A stretch of 7,176 bases of DNA from the NCBI GenBank assembly GCA_035552775.1, contig DASZKW010000014.1:1-7176 (forward strand). The letters run 5' to 3'. The notes below the pieces were generated by a model. It saw only the letters and a program-made list of their open reading frames with translations, was not told the origin of the DNA and ran no database searches. Position 1 is the first letter of the stretch. Every line of letters starts with the position of its first letter. This DNA is from DASZKW01 sp035552775 (GTDB lineage: Bacteria; Actinomycetota; Acidimicrobiia; Acidimicrobiales; Palsa-688). Below, one piece after another: positions 4,859 to 7,176 of the stretch. The position numbers and the translations under genes are program-made.

Positions 4859-5821
4859 ATGACGGTGTTCGAAGAGCTGGCGACGGCGACGGCAGAGGTG
4901 GCATCCAAGGTCGGAGGCGCGACCGTGAGAATCGGCCGGGGCGGCGGACGCGGAGCAGGGGTGGTCGTCGCCGACGGCCAGGTGCTCACCAACGCGCACA
5001 ACCTGCGGGGACCACAGGTGACAGTGTCCTTCGCCGACGGCCGGTCCGAGCGCGGCGAGGTGGCCGGCGTGGACGGCGAGGGCGACTTGGCGGTGATCCG
5101 CGTCGACACCGCCGGCGCAACCCCCGTGGCGTGGGAACCCGAAGCCGCCGACGTCGGTATAGGTGCCGCGGTGTGGGCCCTTGCCCAGCCCGATGGGGCG
5201 GGTGCGCGCGTTACCGCCGGCGCCGTGTCCGCGGTTGGCCGGTCCTTCCGGGGCCCGGGCGGCCGGCCCATCACCGGGGGCATCGAGCACACCGCCCGCC
5301 TGGCCCGGGGCTCGTCGGGAGGTCCCCTCGTCGACGCCACCGGCCGGCTGGTGGGCCTGAACACCCACAGGCTGGACGACGGCTTCTACCTGGCCATCCC
5401 TGCCGGCGCTGACCTGGCCGCCCGGGTCGAGGCGCTGAGTCGGGGCGAGGCCCCGGTTCGCCACCATCTCGGGGTGGCCATCGCCCCTCCGGGTGTCGGT
5501 CGACGTCTGCGCGACGCAGTGGGACTTCCCGAGCGCGACGGCCTGCTTTTGAGGGCGATCGAGGAGGGCAGCCCTGCGGACACCGCCGGCCTGCGCCGTG
5601 GCGACCTGATCGTCGCCGCCGGCGGACAAGACCTGACTAGGCCGTCGCAGATCTTTGCCGCCCTCGACGCGGTGCCGGCCGGCGGGTCCCTGACAGTCCG
5701 CGTTCTTCGGGGGACCGAGGAGCTCACCGTCGAGGTGCAGTTCCCCACCGCCCCCTCTGATCCCTCTGAGACCTCTGAGACCTCTGAGACCTTTGGTGAG
5801 TCTGCTCGCGAAGCGGAGTGA
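4859..5821 (+). CDS. HtrA/DegP-like serine protease with PDZ domain, no export signal
   Basis: A 320-residue S1C-type trypsin-fold protease. The catalytic triad is visible: H47 (LTNAHN), D76 (GDLAVI) and S153 (GSSGGPL), each at its expected place. One PDZ domain follows at about residues 203-295 (HHLGVAI, GSPADTAGLRRGDLIVAAGG), for substrate or C-terminus recognition. The N-terminus (TVFEELATATAEVASKV) is amphipathic, without a signal peptide or membrane anchor, whereas most HtrA proteins are periplasmic, secreted or membrane-tethered. The tail (301-320) is acidic with a Ser-Glu-Thr repeat. The start ATG 4859 has TTGGAGG six bases upstream, a strong ribosome site. The neighbouring HxlR gene and shared operator region suggest stress-responsive expression. 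By inference it acts as a cytosolic quality-control protease, unless it leaves the cell by a non-classical route. Confidence 0.93.
   Translation: MTVFEELATATAEVASKVGGATVRIGRGGGRGAGVVVADGQVLTNAHNLRGPQVTVSFADGRSERGEVAGVDGEGDLAVIRVDTAGATPVAWEPEAADVGIGAAVWALAQPDGAGARVTAGAVSAVGRSFRGPGGRPITGGIEHTARLARGSSGGPLVDATGRLVGLNTHRLDDGFYLAIPAGADLAARVEALSRGEAPVRHHLGVAIAPPGVGRRLRDAVGLPERDGLLLRAIEEGSPADTAGLRRGDLIVAAGGQDLTRPSQIFAALDAVPAGGSLTVRVLRGTEELTVEVQFPTAPSDPSETSETSETFGESAREAE
5753..5797 (+). repeat. 9-bp tandem repeat in the protease tail
   Basis: Five 9-bp units, three of them (C/A)CCTCTGAG and the outer ones diverged, encode a Ser-Glu-Thr repeat (SDPSETSETSETF) near the C-terminus. Because the unit is a multiple of three, copy-number change would lengthen or shorten the acidic tail without shifting the frame. 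Confidence 0.85.
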
Positions 5822-5924
5822 CCCCGGGCTGAGCACGAAGTGAGCGTCTAGGGCCGCCGGCTAGGCCCCGTGTCTGAACAATCGTGCATCATTTGACTGC
5901 GCGACCGATTTGCTGCGTACTTAG

Positions 5925-5955
5925 GCTCGATATAGCTGCATCAATCGAGCATCAA
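5925..5955. promoter_or_regulatory. inverted repeat with GCATCAA direct repeats upstream of patatin gene
   Basis: GCTCGAT (5925-5931) and ATCGAGC (5944-5950) form a perfect 7-bp inverted repeat around a 12-bp spacer. GCATCAA occurs at 5938-5944 and 5949-5955, 11 bp (about one helical turn) apart, and a GCATCA is at 5886-5891. The surrounding gap (5822-6008) is markedly more AT-rich than the genes. This is a plausible promoter/operator region for the downstream gene. No confident -35/-10 pair was found. Confidence 0.4.
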
Positions 5956-6008
5956 ATCATAGTCTGCAGTTTTTGATGTCGAGTTGTGCAGGTGTACCCG
6001 GTTGTCAC

Positions 6009-7040
6009 ATGGCTCGGCGTTGGTGGCCGGGCTGGCGGCTGTGCTCAGATCGTGGCGTGGCCAGCGCTCCTCGTATCGGCGTGGTCCTCGGCGCCGGCGG
6101 CCCCGTTGGCCACGCCTTCCATTGCGGGGTTCTGACCGCGCTGGCTGACGCCGGTTGGGACCCGCGCAGTGCCGACCTGATAGTGGGGACTTCGATCGGT
6201 GCGGTGACGGGCGGTTTCTTGCGTGCCGGCCTGGCGCCGGAGGACCTGCTGGCGAGGGTGTTGGGCAAGCCTCTGTCGCTCGAGGCGACCGCCATCGTCG
6301 ATGCCGCGGGGGGTTGGCCGGCGGTGATCGACGATCTTTCTGCTCAGTTGGGCGTCGCCGGCGAGGAAGGAGCGGTCGGGGGCAATCGAACGGCGCCGTC
6401 ACGCGACCTGCTGGCGGCGATCGCCCGCCACCCGACGCGGTTTCGCTTTGGTATGGTGCTGGCCGCGTTCGCCACGCCGGGCAGCGTTTCGATGGCGCCG
6501 GTCGTCGACATCTTCAACCGGCTGCTCGGTCCAGACTGGCCGGCGGCGCGCTTGTGGATCTGTTCGGTGGACGCGGCGACGGGCGAGCGGGTCGTGTTCG
6601 GGCGTCCGGGCAGCCCCCACTTGGATGTAGGGGTGGCGGTGGCGGCGTCGAGTGCCGTGCCGGCGATCTTCGGCAGCGTGAAAGAGGGCGGGAGGCGCTA
6701 CGTCGACGGCGGGTTGCACTCCCCTGCTAACACCGACTTGCTTAGCGCCGACTGCGGTCTGGATGCTGTGGTGGTGTCGTTCCCCATGGGGATCGGGGCG
6801 TGGCCGGGGCGCGGCGGCGTCGACCTGCCCGGGCGCTGGTCCAACCACCGGGAAGCGAAGCGCGGTCTGGTCGACCTGCGGCGATCCGGGGTCCCCGTGA
6901 TGGTCTTCGAGCCTGGCCGACGCGAGCTCGAGGTGATGCACTACGACTCGTTCGACCTCTCCCACCGCCCGGAGATCGCCGTCCGGGCCCGGGAGTCGGC
7001 GCGGCGGACCATCACCCGTTTCGCCCGGTTCTGGGCGTGA
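6009..7040 (+). CDS. patatin-like phospholipase family protein
   Basis: A 343-residue protein from ATG 6009 with the patatin-type Ser-Asp hydrolase fold, a lipid acyl hydrolase family. The oxyanion glycine-rich loop is VVLGAGGPVG (25-34). The nucleophile elbow is GTSIG with S62. The catalytic Asp is D233 in VDGG (232-235). These occur in the usual order, so the dyad appears intact. Substrate is unknown. The protein is soluble-looking, with no clear signal peptide. The start is uncertain: ATG 6009, GTG 6057 (327 residues, beginning just before RIGVVLGAGG) and ATG 5976 are all in frame without a good ribosome site, and third-position GC falls off before 6009. It lies downstream of the HtrA-like gene with a 187-bp AT-richer gap, so it probably has its own promoter. 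The 3' end overlaps a possible GTG start of a repeat-rich frame. Confidence 0.9.
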   Translation: MARRWWPGWRLCSDRGVASAPRIGVVLGAGGPVGHAFHCGVLTALADAGWDPRSADLIVGTSIGAVTGGFLRAGLAPEDLLARVLGKPLSLEATAIVDAAGGWPAVIDDLSAQLGVAGEEGAVGGNRTAPSRDLLAAIARHPTRFRFGMVLAAFATPGSVSMAPVVDIFNRLLGPDWPAARLWICSVDAATGERVVFGRPGSPHLDVGVAVAASSAVPAIFGSVKEGGRRYVDGGLHSPANTDLLSADCGLDAVVVSFPMGIGAWPGRGGVDLPGRWSNHREAKRGLVDLRRSGVPVMVFEPGRRELEVMHYDSFDLSHRPEIAVRARESARRTITRFARFWA

Positions 7041-7176
7041 TCTCCCCAGGCCACGCCAGCCAGCCCGGCCCCACCGGCCAGCCCGGCCCCACCGGGCCGC
7101 CCGGCCCCACCGGCCAGCCCGGCCCCACTCGCCGGCCCGGCCCCACCGGGCCGCCCGGCCCCACCGGCCCGCCCGG
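7037..7176 (+). CDS. possible start of a collagen-like repeat protein, cut by window edge
   Basis: In the frame starting at GTG 7037, which overlaps the patatin stop as GTGA, the repeat array reads as Gly-X-Y triplets. After ISPGHASQP the sequence is built from GPTGQP and GPTGPP units up to the edge. Glycine is kept at every third position except one unit (fourth), where it is Arg. Bacterial collagen-like proteins use GPTGPP-type repeats and often need a secretion signal, which is not visible here, and there is no good ribosome site. The alternative is a GC-rich minisatellite whose 18-bp period keeps all frames open. On the minus strand it would encode Gly/Ala-rich GAGLAG repeats. Treat as tentative. 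Confidence 0.25.
   Translation, partial: MISPGHASQPGPTGQPGPTGPPGPTGQPGPTRRPGPTGPPGPTGPP
7059..7176. repeat. 18-bp GC-rich tandem repeat array reaching the window edge
   Basis: Six full 18-bp units, consensus GCCAGCCCGGCCCCACCG, begin at 7059, 7077, 7095, 7113, 7131 and 7149, and a partial unit starts at 7167. Units differ mainly at the third to fifth bases; the fourth unit ends CTC instead of CCG. The minus strand carries repeated GGTGGGGCCGGG runs that could form G-quadruplex or hairpin structures. The array continues past the edge. It may be non-coding or code for repeat protein on either strand. Confidence 0.92.

Noticed and set aside
4812..4904. N-terminal extension of the HxlR protein to 4904
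   Set aside because: It would overlap the protease start and cover the intergenic palindrome and the protease ribosome site. The extension is not like the family.
5851..5868. GGGCC...GGCCC hairpin after the protease as a terminator
   Set aside because: The stem is only 5 bp with an 8-base loop and no T-run; not distinguishable from chance in GC-rich DNA.
5941..6402. Minus-strand open frame of 153 residues at the patatin 5' end
   Set aside because: Pro/Arg-rich low-complexity product antisense to the conserved patatin glycine loop and GTSIG motif.
7059..7176. CRISPR-like array
   Set aside because: Units are contiguous 18-bp repeats with no unique spacers, so it is a tandem repeat, not a CRISPR array.

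Overview
The window is very GC-rich, with GTG and TTG starts, tightly packed genes and protein families typical of high-GC Gram-positives. It looks like an actinobacterial chromosome segment (inference; no rRNA or other marker is present). No tRNA, rRNA, CRISPR array, insertion sequence or phage gene was seen. No gene-free stretch exceeds 300 bases.

Left part (1-3204), aromatic amino acid catabolism. A 4-hydroxyphenylpyruvate dioxygenase gene (hpd, minus strand) runs off the left edge. Divergent from it is an Lrp/AsnC regulator. This converges, with an 18-base 3' overlap, on a second Lrp/AsnC regulator with an unusual Pro/Gly/Ala-rich tail. The second regulator is divergent from a phenylalanine 4-hydroxylase gene (phhA type). 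The two enzymes bracket a pathway: Phe to Tyr (hydroxylase), Tyr to 4-hydroxyphenylpyruvate (an aminotransferase not in the window), then to homogentisate (Hpd). Each enzyme gene shares a divergent regulatory region with its own Lrp-type regulator. Both regions hold dyad-symmetric sequences that make plausible operators.

Middle part (3215-4217). A compact plus-strand operon has a recognisable promoter, a Phd/YefM-type antitoxin, a small RelE/ParE-like toxin candidate, and a three-helix membrane protein. The membrane protein's TTG start overlaps the toxin stop, so the three look like one translationally coupled unit. A perfect 17-bp tandem duplication follows.

Right part (4290-7176). An HxlR-family regulator with a Cys-rich zinc-ribbon-like tail is divergent from an HtrA-like trypsin/PDZ protease. 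The protease has no export signal. The 47-bp gap between them carries a TTGCAA-centred palindrome. After an AT-richer leader with a 7-bp inverted repeat comes a patatin-like phospholipase. The window ends in an 18-bp GC-rich tandem repeat array. In one plus-strand frame this array reads as collagen-like Gly-Pro-Thr repeats, starting at a GTG that overlaps the patatin stop.

The most unusual points are the double Lrp control of one pathway, the toxin-antitoxin unit with a coupled membrane protein, the apparently cytosolic HtrA protease under HxlR-type control, and the possible collagen-like reading frame at the right edge.
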